Shown piece by piece: positions 7,759-19,000 of a stretch of DNA of 51,867 nt. The translations under genes and the position numbers were made by a program. Each line of letters opens with the position of its first letter. Position 1 is the first letter of the stretch. The stretch spans positions 1-51,867 of the forward strand of contig CAMVMK010000012.1 of assembly GCA_947168585.1 (NCBI GenBank). Reading direction: 5' to 3'. This DNA comes from an uncultured Fretibacterium sp. GTDB lineage: Bacteria; Synergistota; Synergistia; Synergistales; Aminobacteriaceae. Under the pieces are notes generated by a model that saw only the letters and a list, made by a program, of their open reading frames with translations, did not search any database and was not told the DNA's origin.

Positions 7759-8913
7759 ATGGAACTTGCAAAAAAATTCAGCGTTCAAAAACCTTCAGGA
7801 ATGATAAGAGTTTTTCAGGCTATCGAGAAAATGCCGGACGTATTAAATCTCAGTATCGGTGAGCCTGATTTTGTTACAGAGCCGGACATTGTTGACGCTG
7901 GAGCAAAAGGAGCTAAAGAGGGTTTCACTCATTACCCGCCTCTTCAGGGATTTTTAGAGACACGCGAGGCCGCCTGCGCTTATTGGGAACGTCATCACGG
8001 CTTCAAAGCCTCGCCCGATGAAGTCTGCATTTCGGTCGGAGGTCTTCATATTCCTTGGCTTGCTTTCGGGGCGTTATTAAATCCCGGCGATGAAATCATG
8101 CTTATTGAACCTTATTTCACGCCTTACGAGGCTCAAATTCGCGGCAACGGCGGAGTTCCTGTAGCAATAAAAACGCGCGAAGAAAATAATTTCGCTCCGG
8201 CTATTGAAGATTTAAGGGCGGCTTGGTCTCCTAAAACGCGCGGAATAATTTTGAATTTTCCAGGCAACCCGTCAGGACGTATAGCAACTCTTAAACAGCT
8301 TGAAGAGATCGCGTCATTCGTTGAAGAAAAAGATATGTTCGTTTTGAGCGATGAAATTTACGAGTCAATGATTTTCAACGGTAAAAAACATATCTGTTTC
8401 GCTAATATTCCGGGTATGAAAGAAAGAACTTTGCTTGCTTCCGGAGTTTCAAAAAGCCACTGCATGACGGGCTGGAGAATAGGCTATGTTTTTGCGCCCA
8501 AAAACGTTATTAATACTATGTGTGTCTTGTCATCAGTTCAAACTTATGGAGTTAATACTCTCTCGCAAAAGGCCGCTGCTTATGCTATGAACACTCAGGA
8601 CGAAAAAGTAAAAGAGCGCGCAAAAATTTTTGGCGAAAGAATGAAAGCCGTTGAGGCAAGATTAAACGCTATGAAAGGCGTTAAATGTCATTCAGCTGAA
8701 GGAGCTTTTTATTTATTCCCTGATATTACGGGGACTGGCTTAACGAGCGAGGAATTTACTTGGAAACTTCTTGACGAGGCTCACGTAGGAGTTTTGCCCG
8801 GAAGTGCTTTCGGTCAGAGCGGCGAAGGATATATCAGAATAGCCTGCACTCTCTCAATGGAAAATTTAATGAAGTCTATGGATAAAATGGAAGAATTTTG
8901 TAAAAGCAGGTGA
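7759..8913 (+). CDS. class I/II PLP-dependent aminotransferase (aspartate-aminotransferase-like)
   Basis: A 384-residue fold-type I aminotransferase of standard length. The PLP lysine is K232 in VSKSHCMTGWRIGY. NFPGNPSG and LSDEIYE supply the pyridoxal-contacting Asn and Asp, and GYIRIAC near the C-terminus supplies the substrate-carboxylate Arg. It transfers amino groups between an amino acid and a 2-oxo acid; the exact donor cannot be read from sequence. It is transcribed divergently from the glycan cassette, with AAGGAAG 12 bases before ATG. The last codon and the TGA stop lie in a heptad-repeat unit (aggTGAggggtta). Confidence 0.88.
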   Translation: MELAKKFSVQKPSGMIRVFQAIEKMPDVLNLSIGEPDFVTEPDIVDAGAKGAKEGFTHYPPLQGFLETREAACAYWERHHGFKASPDEVCISVGGLHIPWLAFGALLNPGDEIMLIEPYFTPYEAQIRGNGGVPVAIKTREENNFAPAIEDLRAAWSPKTRGIILNFPGNPSGRIATLKQLEEIASFVEEKDMFVLSDEIYESMIFNGKKHICFANIPGMKERTLLASGVSKSHCMTGWRIGYVFAPKNVINTMCVLSSVQTYGVNTLSQKAAAYAMNTQDEKVKERAKIFGERMKAVEARLNAMKGVKCHSAEGAFYLFPDITGTGLTSEEFTWKLLDEAHVGVLPGSAFGQSGEGYIRIACTLSMENLMKSMDKMEEFCKSR

Positions 8914-9108
8914 GGGGTTAGAATTTTCCCGCGCTTAGTTGTCTAAGTAAAAAGAAATTTTTAGCACGCGCAAAGGCTTTTTATGGTGAGGGGTTAGGAG
9001 TGAGGGATTTTTTTTAACCTCTAAATTTTTTCATTATTAAATGCTTTTAGTGAAAAAAATTAGGAAGCAGGATTAATTTTTTACTTCCTAATTTCTAATT
9101 CCTTGCCT
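8908..9108. repeat. heptad-repeat elements, copy 2 (composite), in a convergent intergenic region
   Basis: Repeat units begin at the aminotransferase stop (aggtgaggggttag), recur at 8985-9006 (ggtgaggggttaggagtgag) and reappear as pyrimidine-rich inverted arms at about 9083-9105, just before the hicB stop. Between them are a short hairpin, CTTAG-TTGT-CTAAG, at about 8935-8948, and AT-rich sequence. I see no gene here. Confidence 0.7.
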
Positions 9109-9110
9109 TT

Positions 9111-9389
9111 TTAAGCACAGAGAGTTTTTAATTCTTCCCAATATTTTTGAGGATCATCGGATTTAGGTTCAGGAATATCAACTCCGGCTTCAAGCCAAAT
9201 TTCAAGAAAATCTCTTTTACAGTCTTCGAGAGCCTGCCGGGCTTCAGGATAAGTGTAACCATGACCGCGTACAGCTGCCCAACCTAAAAGCGGAATTGAT
9301 AGCATAATTCCTCCGCCGTCTTCTTCAGATAATTCTTCCAGTCTGATTTCGTACGGGAGCGACATGTAATAATCTAAATCCTTTTTCAT
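9111..9389 (-). CDS. hicB: HicB-family antitoxin, copy A
   Basis: A 92-residue protein with the HicB partial RNase-H-like fold: YYMSLPYEIRLEELSEEDGGGIMLSIPLLGW, then YPEARQALEDCKRDFLEIWLEAGVDIPEP. It probably neutralises the upstream toxin and represses the operon. Its ATG overlaps the toxin stop (ATGA), with AAAGGAGA upstream. I see no separate DNA-binding domain after the fold. The sequence is identical to the copy at 9832-10110. Confidence 0.8.
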   Translation of the reverse strand: MKKDLDYYMSLPYEIRLEELSEEDGGGIMLSIPLLGWAAVRGHGYTYPEARQALEDCKRDFLEIWLEAGVDIPEPKSDDPQKYWEELKTLCA

Positions 9390-9736
9390 GATTTTTTCTC
9401 CTTTCCTTCCAAAAATTTAAGAAAATCAATAGCTTTGAGAATATTTTTCAAATAGCGTTGAATAACTATTCCAGATTTACGATTTTCGCTGTGAGTAATA
9501 GCAACGGCAAAATCTCCCTTAGGTCCAAGACCTACGCTTTTTAACAAATCTTTTGAACGCGGATTTTGAGCAAGTTTTGAAAATTTTTCATGATTGCACA
9601 CCCATTCTTTTTTACGCTCATATGTGAAACCGTAATAATCAAGAACAAGCGTAACATTCTGCCACGTATCTTCTTGAAGCCTTTGCGGGCCGCGCCAGCT
9701 TTCTATAATTTTTTGTATTCGTTCGTCTTTACCCAA
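9386..9736 (-). CDS. hicA: HicA-like toxin, copy A
   Basis: A 116-residue protein, longer than a minimal HicA (about 60 residues), encoded directly upstream of HicB in the usual toxin-first order. The segment YYGFTYERKKEWVCNHEKF resembles the HicA strand carrying the catalytic His, and DFAVAITHSENRKSGIVIQRYLKNILKAIDFL resembles its C-terminal strand-helix. The expected activity is ribosome-independent mRNA cleavage. Start is TTG (MGKDERIQ) with a GGGGAAA site upstream. The assignment rests on context plus weak motif similarity. Confidence 0.65.
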   Translation of the reverse strand: MGKDERIQKIIESWRGPQRLQEDTWQNVTLVLDYYGFTYERKKEWVCNHEKFSKLAQNPRSKDLLKSVGLGPKGDFAVAITHSENRKSGIVIQRYLKNILKAIDFLKFLEGKEKKS

Positions 9737-9779
9737 AAATAATTTTCCCCTTTTTTATTTGAAAAAATACTATAAAAGA

Positions 9780-9828
9780 CAGTTAGGAGTTAGGCGTGTT
9801 TCTACTTCCTACTTCCTAACTCCTTGCC
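9780..9828. repeat. heptad-repeat hairpin element, copy 3 (between the hicAB copies)
   Basis: Tandem TTAGGAG/TTAGGCG units are followed by an inverted arm. AGGAGTTAGG and CCTAACTCCT form a perfect 10-bp inverted repeat. Confidence 0.85.
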
Positions 9829-9831
9829 TTT

Positions 9832-10110
9832 TTAAGCGCAGAGAGTTTTTAATTCTTCCCAATATTTTTGAGGATCATCGGATTTAGGTTCAGGAATATC
9901 AACTCCGGCTTCAAGCCAAATTTCAAGAAAATCTCTTTTACAGTCTTCGAGAGCCTGCCGGGCTTCAGGATAAGTGTAACCATGACCGCGTACAGCTGCC
10001 CAACCTAAAAGCGGAATTGATAGCATAATTCCTCCGCCGTCTTCTTCAGATAATTCTTCCAGTCTGATTTCGTACGGGAGCGACATGTAATAATCTAAAT
10101 CCTTTTTCAT
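9832..10110 (-). CDS. hicB: HicB-family antitoxin, copy B
   Basis: Protein sequence identical to copy A (92 residues). The gene differs by one synonymous base near its stop. Its start overlaps the stop of the toxin gene by 4 bp. With two intact copies the pair has not decayed, so the duplication is recent or gene conversion keeps the copies identical. Confidence 0.8.
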   Translation of the reverse strand: MKKDLDYYMSLPYEIRLEELSEEDGGGIMLSIPLLGWAAVRGHGYTYPEARQALEDCKRDFLEIWLEAGVDIPEPKSDDPQKYWEELKTLCA

Positions 10111-10457
10111 GATTTTTTCTCCTTTCCTTCCAAAAATTTAAGAAAATCAATAGCTTTGAGAATATTTTTCAAATAGCGTTGAATAACTATTCCAGATTTA
10201 CGATTTTCGCTGTGAGTAATAGCAACGGCAAAATCTCCCTTAGGTCCAAGACCTACGCTTTTTAACAAATCTTTTGAACGCGGATTTTGAGCAAGTTTTG
10301 AAAATTTTTCATGATTGCACACCCATTCTTTTTTACGCTCATATGTGAAACCGTAATAATCAAGAACAAGCGTAACATTCTGCCACGTATCTTCTTGAAG
10401 CCTTTGCGGGCCGCGCCAGCTTTCTATAATTTTTTGTATTCGTTCGTCTTTACCCAA
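10107..10457 (-). CDS. hicA: HicA-like toxin, copy B
   Basis: A 116-residue protein identical to copy A, with the same TTG start and leader. This copy is nearest to the rpoC 3' end and is separated from it by a heptad-repeat hairpin. Because both copies keep their leader, each probably has its own promoter within the duplicated unit. Confidence 0.65.
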   Translation of the reverse strand: MGKDERIQKIIESWRGPQRLQEDTWQNVTLVLDYYGFTYERKKEWVCNHEKFSKLAQNPRSKDLLKSVGLGPKGDFAVAITHSENRKSGIVIQRYLKNILKAIDFLKFLEGKEKKS

Positions 10458-10502
10458 AAATAATTTTCCCCTTTTTTATTTGAAAAAATACAATAAAAAA
10501 AC

Positions 10503-10556
10503 GGTTAGGAATTAGGAGCGAGGAGTGAGGAGTATGTTTTTCTTCCTAATTCCTAA
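10503..10556. repeat. heptad-repeat hairpin element, copy 4 (at the rpoC stop)
   Basis: Units TTAGGAA, TTAGGAG, CGAGGAG and TGAGGAG are followed by a pyrimidine arm, CTTCCTAATTCCTAA. The arms pair over about 14 bp. The rpoC stop codon (TAG, 10553-10555) lies inside the arm. Confidence 0.85.
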
Positions 10557-13500
10557 TTATCAAAAATATCTTTGCTTTCAATTGCAGGCGCTGGCTCTTT
10601 AGGTCTTCTGTCGCGTGTCTGGCGCGGGAATTTCATCATCTTAGATTTATCGTCTTTTCTGCCGACTTTTCTAAATGCTTCAGCACCTGTTCCCGCCGGT
10701 ATTAAATGCCCGATTATAACGTTTTCTTTCAAACCGCTTAACGGGTCGAGTTCGCCTTTTACAGCAGCTCCGGCCAAGACCTGAGCAGTCTGCTGGAACG
10801 ATGCCGCGCTTAAGAAGCTGTCTGTAGCAAGTGCCGCTTTCGTAATTCCGTGAATGAACGGCTTACATTCAGGAAGTTCGCGCATTTTTTGAACGTAAGT
10901 GTAATCGCGGATTAAGAAGCAGCGTTCAATTTTGCAGTTAGCGGCTCTGACATAAATATCAATCGGATTTTCCGCCGCAAGTTCTTCAATGATTTTGCCT
11001 TTAAGTTCAAGACCGCCGTGATATTTCGGTTCTGGTTCTTCGGGCGGAAGGACTTTTTCTTTCTTGAATTTCGGCTTATCTTCAGTGTTTTCTGAAACAG
11101 TCGCGGCAACTGCTATAGTTGCTAATCCTTCAGACGATTCTGATTCGTTTTCAGCTTGAACTTCTTTAACTTCAGTCGCGGCTTCCGGCTCCGATTTTTC
11201 CTGCGTTTCTGAAGCAGGAGAGTCAACTTTTTCAGTTTTTTCTGCTTCGGCTTTCGCGGTTTCTTGACCTGTCTGCCCGTCAGGCAGAGGCTCTTCAGCT
11301 TTAACTTCTTCAACTTTTTCAGTTTTAGCTTCCTCTTTAACTTCCGGCTCTTGGCTTTCAGTTTCAGCATTAATATCAGCTTCGACTTCGATAACTTCCG
11401 GTGCTGGAGGTTCAGGAAGAACTGCTTTGACTAAAACTTTATTTCTGAGTTTCGGTGCTAAAGCCTTAGCAATTATTTTATCGCGCGTCAAGATAATCGT
11501 TGAGTCGCCGTCTTCGATTTCTATCTGCTCGATTTCGCCGGTTGCGATAGAGTCGATGACGCTCTCGTCAATATATCTGCCTGTTGCTTCGCCGTCCTCG
11601 TAAATTTCACGGTCGAGAAAATCTTTATCCATGAGGAATTTTTTAACGGTTTCAGCAACGTTGATATGTTCGACAGCGTTCCAGACTTTTACCTCTCTTA
11701 AACCGCTGCTCGCAATATCCTGAGCGTATTTTTCGTCAATTAATTCGTCATGCGGACAAACTTTGCGGCTTCCCATCATTAAATTTTCCGCGCACCATTT
11801 GATGTTTGTGATGTTCTTAAGCAAATTTCTATCTCTGACGCGGATAATCGAAGGTTCAACTCTTGGATCTGTGATTCTCTTCATTTCGCTGGGGCCGAGC
11901 ATAGTTGCTTTGCTGATATTTCCTTTAAGCACTCTGACGGGGCGGACGAGAGTCAAACCGACAAGGCGTCTTCTGAAAGCAGTCTTGCCGATGATAACAT
12001 CAACTTCCTGCTTATCGTTCGGATTCTGCTGATTTTCGGCTTCAACCGTGAGCATTTTGACACCGACACCGGGCGTTAAAATCTTTCTTATTGTCTCTTC
12101 CGTGAGAGGCTGTCCGACAGTTTCAACAATCTCGGGTTCAGGGTTATCAACAGCGAGTAAAGTTTTGCCGCCGAATCTCTTCAAAGCGTTTTCAACTCTC
12201 CATTCGTTGCTCTGGAGAATTTCTTTTTCCTGCTTTTCGAGGTCGTCTTCCCAGATCATGTCGCCTGCTACGAAATTAGTATCGCCCTCTTCAATTACTC
12301 GGACTTTGTTAAGAGGCGCGACTTTACGCAAAATAACTTCAATGTGCTTGTTATTAATGCTGACACCCTGAGAGTTATAAACGTTTTGAATTTCGTCAAC
12401 CAACATTCTCTGAACGGCATCAATTCCGCTGACCTCTAATAACTGCTGAGGGTCAACACTTCCCTCTGTTAAAGCTGTGAGTTTCGTAACTTCGAGACCG
12501 ACTTCAATTCCTTCTTTAATTTCCTGTCCTGAAGGAATTGCGTGAGTTAAGGTATTGCCTTCATCATCTTCAACGATAACTTTTCGTTTGCCTTCGGTCG
12601 TGATGTCTTTAATATGGCCGTCAAGACCTGCTAAGATACAGACTTTTCTCGGTCTTCTAACTTCAAATAACTGTTCAATTCTCGGAAGACCCTGCGTAAT
12701 ATCTTCAGCTGAACGAACGCCGCCTGTGTGGAACGTTCTCATAGTAAGCTGAGTGCCGGGTTCGCCGATTGACTGAGCAGCAACTACGCCGACAGCCTCT
12801 CCGATAGGAACGAGTTTTCTTGAAGATAAGTCATGCCCGTAGCATTTTTGGCAGACACCTTTTTTAAGAGCGCACGCTAAGGGGCTTCTAACCCAAACTT
12901 CTTCAAAACCTGCTTCTTCAATTTTCTTAGCGATTGACTCAGTGATAATTTCTCCGCCTTTGATAAAAATTTCTCCGCCTTTTTCAATATCATGAAGTGC
13001 AGTACGTCCGGCTATTCTTGCTGCTATGCCGATCATAACTTTACCTTCACTCTTTAACGGACGGATACAAATTCCTTTATCTGTTCCGCAGTCGTGCTGA
13101 GTGATAATTAAATCTTGAGCAACGTCAACAAGTCTGCGCGTCAAATATCCTGATTTTGCTGTTCTTAAAGCTGTATCGGCAAGACCTTTTCTGGCTCCGT
13201 GTGTCGAAATGAAATACTCAAGCATATTCATTCCCTCACGGAAGTTCGCCGTTATCGGGTAGTCGATAGTCTTTCCTGTCGGGTCAGCCATAAGACCTCT
13301 AATTCCGGCCATCTGTCCCATTTGTCCTAAAGAACCTCGAGCACCTGAATCGACCATCATACGGACAGGGTTATCCGGGCTCATGTGCTCTTTTATTTTT
13401 TCGGCGATTTCGTTTGTAGCTGCTCCCCAAAGTTTGCCTTTTTGGTCTAAATATTCGTCATGAGTTAATAAACCCATTTCGTAATTTTCTTTTGCTATGT

Positions 13501-16012
13501 CGTCTTCTGCTTGAGTAGCTTTAGTTATCGTGGCTTTTTCGTCAGGAATTCTTACGGCCTGAACTCCGAAACTTATTCCGCTTCTTGCTGCCCAGTGATA
13601 GCCTAAAGATTTAATATCGTCAAGCATTGCGACAACGCCGGGTCTGTCGACTTTGTCATAAGCATCGTCTAATAAAGCACCGATTTTCTTTTTGCCTAAC
13701 TGTTCATTAACAAAACGCAATTTCGGCGCGATTTTTTCATTAAAGACGACTCTTCCGGGACTTGTCTCAAAAAAAACTGCACGGGGCTCGCCCTCAACGT
13801 CTTTATAACTGTTGACGATTACGGCTTCATTATCTTTCGTGTATTTTCTGCGGCCTTTAGGATAGCCCCAAAGTTCGGGATTTTCTTTCAGCCAAATACG
13901 CGAATTAACATGAACAATTCCGTGCGAAACTGCAGACAAAACGTCTTCCATATCCGTGAAACACATTCCGTCGCCTTTGAGACCTTCGCGCATATCCGTC
14001 AAATAATAAACGCCTAAAACTATATCTTGAGTCGGCGTAACTACAGGACGGCCTGAAGCAGGTGAAAGCAAATTATTAGCCGAGAGCATTAACAAACGCG
14101 CTTCAGCTTGGGCTTCAATGCTCAAAGGAACGTGAACAGCCATTTGGTCGCCGTCAAAGTCAGCGTTGAAAGCCGTGCAGACCATAGGGTGAAGTCTGAT
14201 TGCTTTACCTTCCATTAAAACGGGCTCGAATGCCTGAATACCTAATCTGTGAAGAGTAGGAGCTCTATTTAACATAACGGGGTGATCCTTGATGATGTTT
14301 TCAAGAATTTCCCAAACTTCGTTGCCGCCTTTTTCGATTTTTCTTTTAGCGTGCTTTACATTCAAAGCCATTCCGCCCTCAACAAGTCTGCGGATTACGA
14401 AAGGCTTGAATAATTCCAAAGCCATCTGTTTAGGAAGTCCGCACTGATAAATTTTCAGCTGAGGCCCGATAACGATAACCGAACGGCCTGAATAGTCGAC
14501 ACGTTTGCCAAGCAAATTCTGACGGAAACGGCCTTTTTTGCCGCGCAATAAATCTGTGAGACTTTTCAAAGGTCTATTGCCTGCACCCAAAACTGCTTTA
14601 CCTACTCTGCCGTTATCAATTAAAGCGTCAACACATTCCTGTAACATTCGTTTTTCATTTCTAACGATAATTTCAGGAGCGTTTAGAGCCTGTAATTTTT
14701 TAAGCCTGTTGTTGCGGTTTATAACTCTTCTATATAAATCATTAAGATCGCTCGTTGCAAAACGTCCGCCGTCAAGCTGTACCAACGGTCTTAAATCCGG
14801 CGGAATTACAGGGAGAACGTTCAAAATCATCGATTGAGGCTGAGAATTATTCTTGCGGAAATCTTCAACAACCTGAAGACGCTTGATTAATTTTCGTTTC
14901 TTTTGGCCTGTAGTGTCGGCGATCTGCTCTCTTAATGAATCGGCTAAAGTATCTAAATCTAATTTATTAATTAAAGCCTGAACACCGTCAGCACCGATTC
15001 CGGCCTGGAATTTCTCGTCATATTTTTTGCAGGTTCTGGCTTGATGTTCAAAAATTACATCGCCTTGAGAAAACATTGAATAGCCCGGATCAATTACTAA
15101 ATGACTCGGGTCGTCAATAACTTTTTCATGACGCATAACTCTGAATTTTCCGGGATATTGATGTTCAAGAGTTGTCAGTTCGCTTCTTGATAAAATCTGC
15201 CCTTTAACGTAAGGCAGTTTAACCGCGCCTGTAACGATAAAAGCATCATTATTTCCGACTTTAGCGCGGCGTGCGTCATCGTCGGCTTTTGAAGCAGGAA
15301 CAATATCACCGGCTTTAAGGCCTAATTCTTCATCGTCTTTGCTGAGAGTGAAAGCAGGTTCAACTTTCAAACTTTCATCGCCGTAGTCAGTTTTATATTT
15401 AGCAACTTGAGTAGCTGAAATAACTTCTCCGACATTTACAGGAACGTTTTCAATTCCGTCAAGCTGGAATGCTTCTTCCCATTCAAAGCCTACAGGCTGG
15501 TAATGAGCATGAATACGGAGCTCGCTCTCAAAAACTACCGCGCCTTTCTGAATAATATCAGGGCGTGAAGTTTCTATAATTTTGTAGCCTTTTTCAGTTT
15601 TTCTTGACGGAGCGAAATAAACGACTTTCTCTAAATCTTTGGCCGTTGTTCCGAGCAGTAAACTTAAACGGCTTGGAATACCGCGCAAGTACCAAATATG
15701 AACGACAGGGACAGCTAAATCAATATGTCCCATACGTTCACGGCGGACGCGGTTATCAGTAACTTCAACGCCGCAATGCTCGCAGATTACGCCTTTGAAT
15801 TTAGGGCCGGAGCGTTTATATTTTCCGCAGCGGCATTCATAGCTTCGAGTCGGTCCGAAAATTTTTTCGCAAAAAAGTCCGTCGACTTCGGGGCGTAAAG
15901 TTCTGTAGTTTATAGTTTCAGGCTTTAAGACTTCGCCTTTTGAAATTTCATGTATTCTTTCAGGAGTTGCTAATTTAATTCTAACTCCTGTGATTTCTTT
16001 TCGTTTGGCCAA
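10553..16012 (-). CDS. rpoC: DNA-directed RNA polymerase subunit beta'
   Basis: An 1819-residue beta' subunit, longer than the E. coli protein (1407). The N-terminal zinc site is [21 protein letters not shown], the catalytic Mg motif [12 protein letters not shown] is near residue 617, and the second zinc site is [11 protein letters not shown]. Two extra blocks stand out. One is an insertion of about 180 residues in the N-terminal clamp (roughly 150-330), comparable in place to the insertions of Thermus-type beta'. The other is a Glu/Lys/Ala-rich low-complexity block (roughly 1520-1640) containing LPDGQTGQ, encoded by a palindrome. Start is TTG at 16012, with a GGAGAGGGGG site inside the last rpoB codons, 3 bp after the rpoB stop. 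Confidence 0.97.
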   Translation of the reverse strand: MAKRKEITGVRIKLATPERIHEISKGEVLKPETINYRTLRPEVDGLFCEKIFGPTRSYECRCGKYKRSGPKFKGVICEHCGVEVTDNRVRRERMGHIDLAVPVVHIWYLRGIPSRLSLLLGTTAKDLEKVVYFAPSRKTEKGYKIIETSRPDIIQKGAVVFESELRIHAHYQPVGFEWEEAFQLDGIENVPVNVGEVISATQVAKYKTDYGDESLKVEPAFTLSKDDEELGLKAGDIVPASKADDDARRAKVGNNDAFIVTGAVKLPYVKGQILSRSELTTLEHQYPGKFRVMRHEKVIDDPSHLVIDPGYSMFSQGDVIFEHQARTCKKYDEKFQAGIGADGVQALINKLDLDTLADSLREQIADTTGQKKRKLIKRLQVVEDFRKNNSQPQSMILNVLPVIPPDLRPLVQLDGGRFATSDLNDLYRRVINRNNRLKKLQALNAPEIIVRNEKRMLQECVDALIDNGRVGKAVLGAGNRPLKSLTDLLRGKKGRFRQNLLGKRVDYSGRSVIVIGPQLKIYQCGLPKQMALELFKPFVIRRLVEGGMALNVKHAKRKIEKGGNEVWEILENIIKDHPVMLNRAPTLHRLGIQAFEPVLMEGKAIRLHPMVCTAFNADFDGDQMAVHVPLSIEAQAEARLLMLSANNLLSPASGRPVVTPTQDIVLGVYYLTDMREGLKGDGMCFTDMEDVLSAVSHGIVHVNSRIWLKENPELWGYPKGRRKYTKDNEAVIVNSYKDVEGEPRAVFFETSPGRVVFNEKIAPKLRFVNEQLGKKKIGALLDDAYDKVDRPGVVAMLDDIKSLGYHWAARSGISFGVQAVRIPDEKATITKATQAEDDIAKENYEMGLLTHDEYLDQKGKLWGAATNEIAEKIKEHMSPDNPVRMMVDSGARGSLGQMGQMAGIRGLMADPTGKTIDYPITANFREGMNMLEYFISTHGARKGLADTALRTAKSGYLTRRLVDVAQDLIITQHDCGTDKGICIRPLKSEGKVMIGIAARIAGRTALHDIEKGGEIFIKGGEIITESIAKKIEEAGFEEVWVRSPLACALKKGVCQKCYGHDLSSRKLVPIGEAVGVVAAQSIGEPGTQLTMRTFHTGGVRSAEDITQGLPRIEQLFEVRRPRKVCILAGLDGHIKDITTEGKRKVIVEDDEGNTLTHAIPSGQEIKEGIEVGLEVTKLTALTEGSVDPQQLLEVSGIDAVQRMLVDEIQNVYNSQGVSINNKHIEVILRKVAPLNKVRVIEEGDTNFVAGDMIWEDDLEKQEKEILQSNEWRVENALKRFGGKTLLAVDNPEPEIVETVGQPLTEETIRKILTPGVGVKMLTVEAENQQNPNDKQEVDVIIGKTAFRRRLVGLTLVRPVRVLKGNISKATMLGPSEMKRITDPRVEPSIIRVRDRNLLKNITNIKWCAENLMMGSRKVCPHDELIDEKYAQDIASSGLREVKVWNAVEHINVAETVKKFLMDKDFLDREIYEDGEATGRYIDESVIDSIATGEIEQIEIEDGDSTIILTRDKIIAKALAPKLRNKVLVKAVLPEPPAPEVIEVEADINAETESQEPEVKEEAKTEKVEEVKAEEPLPDGQTGQETAKAEAEKTEKVDSPASETQEKSEPEAATEVKEVQAENESESSEGLATIAVAATVSENTEDKPKFKKEKVLPPEEPEPKYHGGLELKGKIIEELAAENPIDIYVRAANCKIERCFLIRDYTYVQKMRELPECKPFIHGITKAALATDSFLSAASFQQTAQVLAGAAVKGELDPLSGLKENVIIGHLIPAGTGAEAFRKVGRKDDKSKMMKFPRQTRDRRPKEPAPAIESKDIFDN
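11272..11288 (-). repeat. 17-bp palindrome inside rpoC
   Basis: In the coding sense TCTGCCTGACGGGCAGA: a 6-bp stem with a 5-base loop. It encodes part of LPDGQTGQ within the acidic insert. Near-identical copies lie in coaBC and, with 7 extra bases, in nusA. Confidence 0.7.
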
Positions 16013-16015
16013 GGT

Positions 16016-19000
16016 TTAATTTTCCCCCTCTCCGAAAACATCGGAAATTTTCGGTGCTGATTCTTCTGCCATTTCCTTAGTCATTTTCTCTAAATCTTCG
16101 GCTGACGGTTCTTTATTGAAAATATCTGCGGAAACATCGGCTGTTTCAGACGATACTTCAGATTCAGTCTTGTCTGCCTCAGATTGTACGGCTTCCTTGT
16201 CGGCCTGCTGTTTACGCGGTTTTCTCGGCTTTCTTAAAGGCTGGAAGACCTCCGGCGATTTTGCTGCGGCGGCATTGAATACGGGCTTATCGTCATCTTC
16301 AATCGGAATATCTCCGTGCGAGCCGTCGTCAAATGTTACATCAACATCGAGGCCGAGCCCTTGAAGTTCTTTTACTAAAACTCTGAAACTTTCAGGAACG
16401 CCGGGCTTGACTAAACTCTGACCCTTGACGATACGCTCATAAGTTTTGTCGCGTCCTCTAATGTCATCGGATTTAACCGTTAAAATTTCCTGTAAAACGT
16501 TAGCCGCTCCGTAACCTTCGAGAGCCCAGACTTCCATTTCTCCAAATCTCTGACCGCCGAACTGAGCTTTGCCTCCTAAAGGCTGCTGAGTGATTAAGCT
16601 GTACGGGCCTGTAGAACGTGCGTGAATTTTATCGTCAACTAAGTGATTTAATTTCAGCATATACATACAGCCGATAGTAACTTTTTTATCCATAGGGCGG
16701 CCTGTACGTCCGTCGCGTACTGTAATCATTCCGTCTTCAGTTAAGTCTGGATATTTTTCAGCGGCGATTTTTTTCATTTCCGAGAAGATTTCATTTTCGT
16801 TAGCTCCCTCAAAAACAGGAGTTGAAACGTGCCAGCCGTTATTTAACGCAACAAAGCCCATGATAGTTTCAAGAACTTGGCCTAAATTCATTCGGCTCGG
16901 AACTCCCAAAGGATTCAAAACTACATCAACGGGAGTACCGTCAGGAAGATAAGGCATATCCTCAACGGGCAAAATTCGGCTTACAACGCCCTTGTTGCCG
17001 TGTCTGCCTGCCATTTTGTCGCCGACTGTGATTTTTCTTCTTTGAGCAACGTAAACTTTAATTGAACGTATTACGCCGGAACTTAAAGCCTCAGGACTTT
17101 CTTTTCTGTCCATCTGCTTTACGGCTACGACTTTTCCCCAAGAACCGTTAGGAAGTTTCAAAGAATTATCGCGGACTTCACGGGCTTTTTCACCGAAAAT
17201 AGCGCGCAATAATTTTTCTTCGGGTGTCTGATCCGATTCGCCTTTCGGTGTAACTTTACCGACTAAAATATCACCGGCTGTAACTTCTGCACCGATTCTA
17301 ATAATTCCGTCATCGCCTAAATTTCTTAACATATCTTCGCCGACGTTCGGAATATCGCGGGTAATTTCTTCCGCTCCTAATTTAGTTTCGCGGGCTTCGA
17401 TTTCGTATTCTTCAATATGAATAGACGAAAATTTATCATCTTTAACAAGATTTTCACTCAATAAAATAGCGTCTTCAAAGTTATAGCCCTCCCAAGGGAC
17501 GAAAGCGACTAAAACATTGTGGCCGAGAGCTAATTCGCCGTTCTCGATAGCCTGACCGTCAGCAATAATTTCACCTTTTGCGACTTCCTGGCCTTTACGG
17601 ACGAGGGGTCTCTGGTGAATTAAAGTCGACTGGTTAGAACGTCTGAATTTAATCATATCGTAAACTTTTTCGCGGCCCCGCTTATTTTCAATTTTAATTT
17701 TATCTGCGTCAACATAAGTTACAATTCCGCCGTCTTTAGCTGCTATACACGAACCGGAGTCGTTAGCTATTCTGTGTTCAATTCCAGTGCCGACTAACGG
17801 GGCTTCCGGCACTAATAACGGAACGGCCTGACGCTGCATGTTTGAACCCATTAAGGCTCTGTTAGCGTCATCATGCTCAAGGAACGGAATTAAAGCCGTT
17901 GACGGTGAAACTATCTGACGCGGAGAAACGTCCATATAATCTACTTCTTCTTTAGGAATCGTAACAATTCCGTCGCCGTGTCTTGTAGGGCATGAGTCGC
18001 CTGCTATCGTTATTCCGTCATCTTCAAGCGGAGTGTTAGCCATAGCGACATAACTTTTATCTTCGTCATCGGCTGATAATAAAACTATTTCATCAGTTAA
18101 TTTTCCGTCCTTAACTTTTCGGCGCGGTGTTACAAGAAATCCGTGTGAATTTAACGTAGCGTAAGTAGTCAATGACGAAACAAGACCGATATTAGGGCCT
18201 TCAGGAGTTTCAATCGGACAGACTCTTCCGTAGTGAGTGTAGTGAACATCGCGGGCTTCAAATCCTGCGCGCTCGCGGCTCAAACCTCCGGGGCCAAGTG
18301 CTGAAAGTCTGCGTCTGTGAGTAACTTCGGCTAACGGATTAGTCTGATCCATGAACTGCGAGAGCTGTCCTGAACCGAAAAATTCTCTTAAACACGCGGC
18401 TATCGGCCTTACGTTGACTAATTCGCGGCCTGTAACTTCGTCAAGATTGGGAATAGTCGTCATTCTTTCGCGGACTATTCTTTCCATTCTTAAGAGACCT
18501 ATTCTGACTTGATTCTGTAATAATTCGCCGATTGAACGGACTCGTCTGTTTCCTAAGTGGTCAATATCGTCGCTGATTTTATCTTCTTTGCACATAGCGA
18601 ACATTTCTTTCATAATCGCTATAACGTCATCGAGCGTCAATAGTTTTTCTTCTTCAGAAACGTCCATATTAAGACGGCGGTTTAATTTATAACGTCCTAC
18701 ACGTCCTAAAGTATAACGTCTCGGGTCTTGAAGCAGACTCTTAAAATAATCCCGGGCGTTTTCAATTCGTGCTAATTCGTTAGGTCTCAAACGCTTAAAA
18801 ATTTCTTGTATAGCTTCATCCGGGCTTTTCGTACGGTCTTTATCGAGAGTACGGGCAAGTCCTGAGTCCATTTCGTAGACGTTAATCGCTGCTTCGGAGT
18901 CGGGATTATTTTTATAAAGATTAGCTAAAATATCTTCAGTAATTAAATCTCCTTTGCCTACGATTAAATCTCCGTCTTCGTTATAAACATCTTCGGCGGA

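Larger units (their letters stand above)
9099..10497 (-). repeat. near-exact tandem duplication (721-bp period) of a HicAB-like pair
   Basis: Positions 9099-9776 match 9820-10497. I saw two differences: a synonymous A/G at 9117/9838 in the last codons of hicB, and a T/A in the upstream leader. All four encoded proteins are pairwise identical. Heptad-repeat hairpins sit immediately outside and between the copies, which suggests duplication by recombination between flanking repeats. Confidence 0.92.

Noticed and set aside
8926-8990. tRNA or small RNA gene between the aminotransferase and the repeats
   Set aside because: Only a 5-bp hairpin (CTTAG-TTGT-CTAAG) is seen; no cloverleaf, T-loop consensus or promoter.
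10912-11370. Two short Lys/Arg-rich minus-strand frames inside rpoC
   Set aside because: They are shadows of the Glu-rich insert in another frame, with no ribosome site and biased composition explained by rpoC codons.
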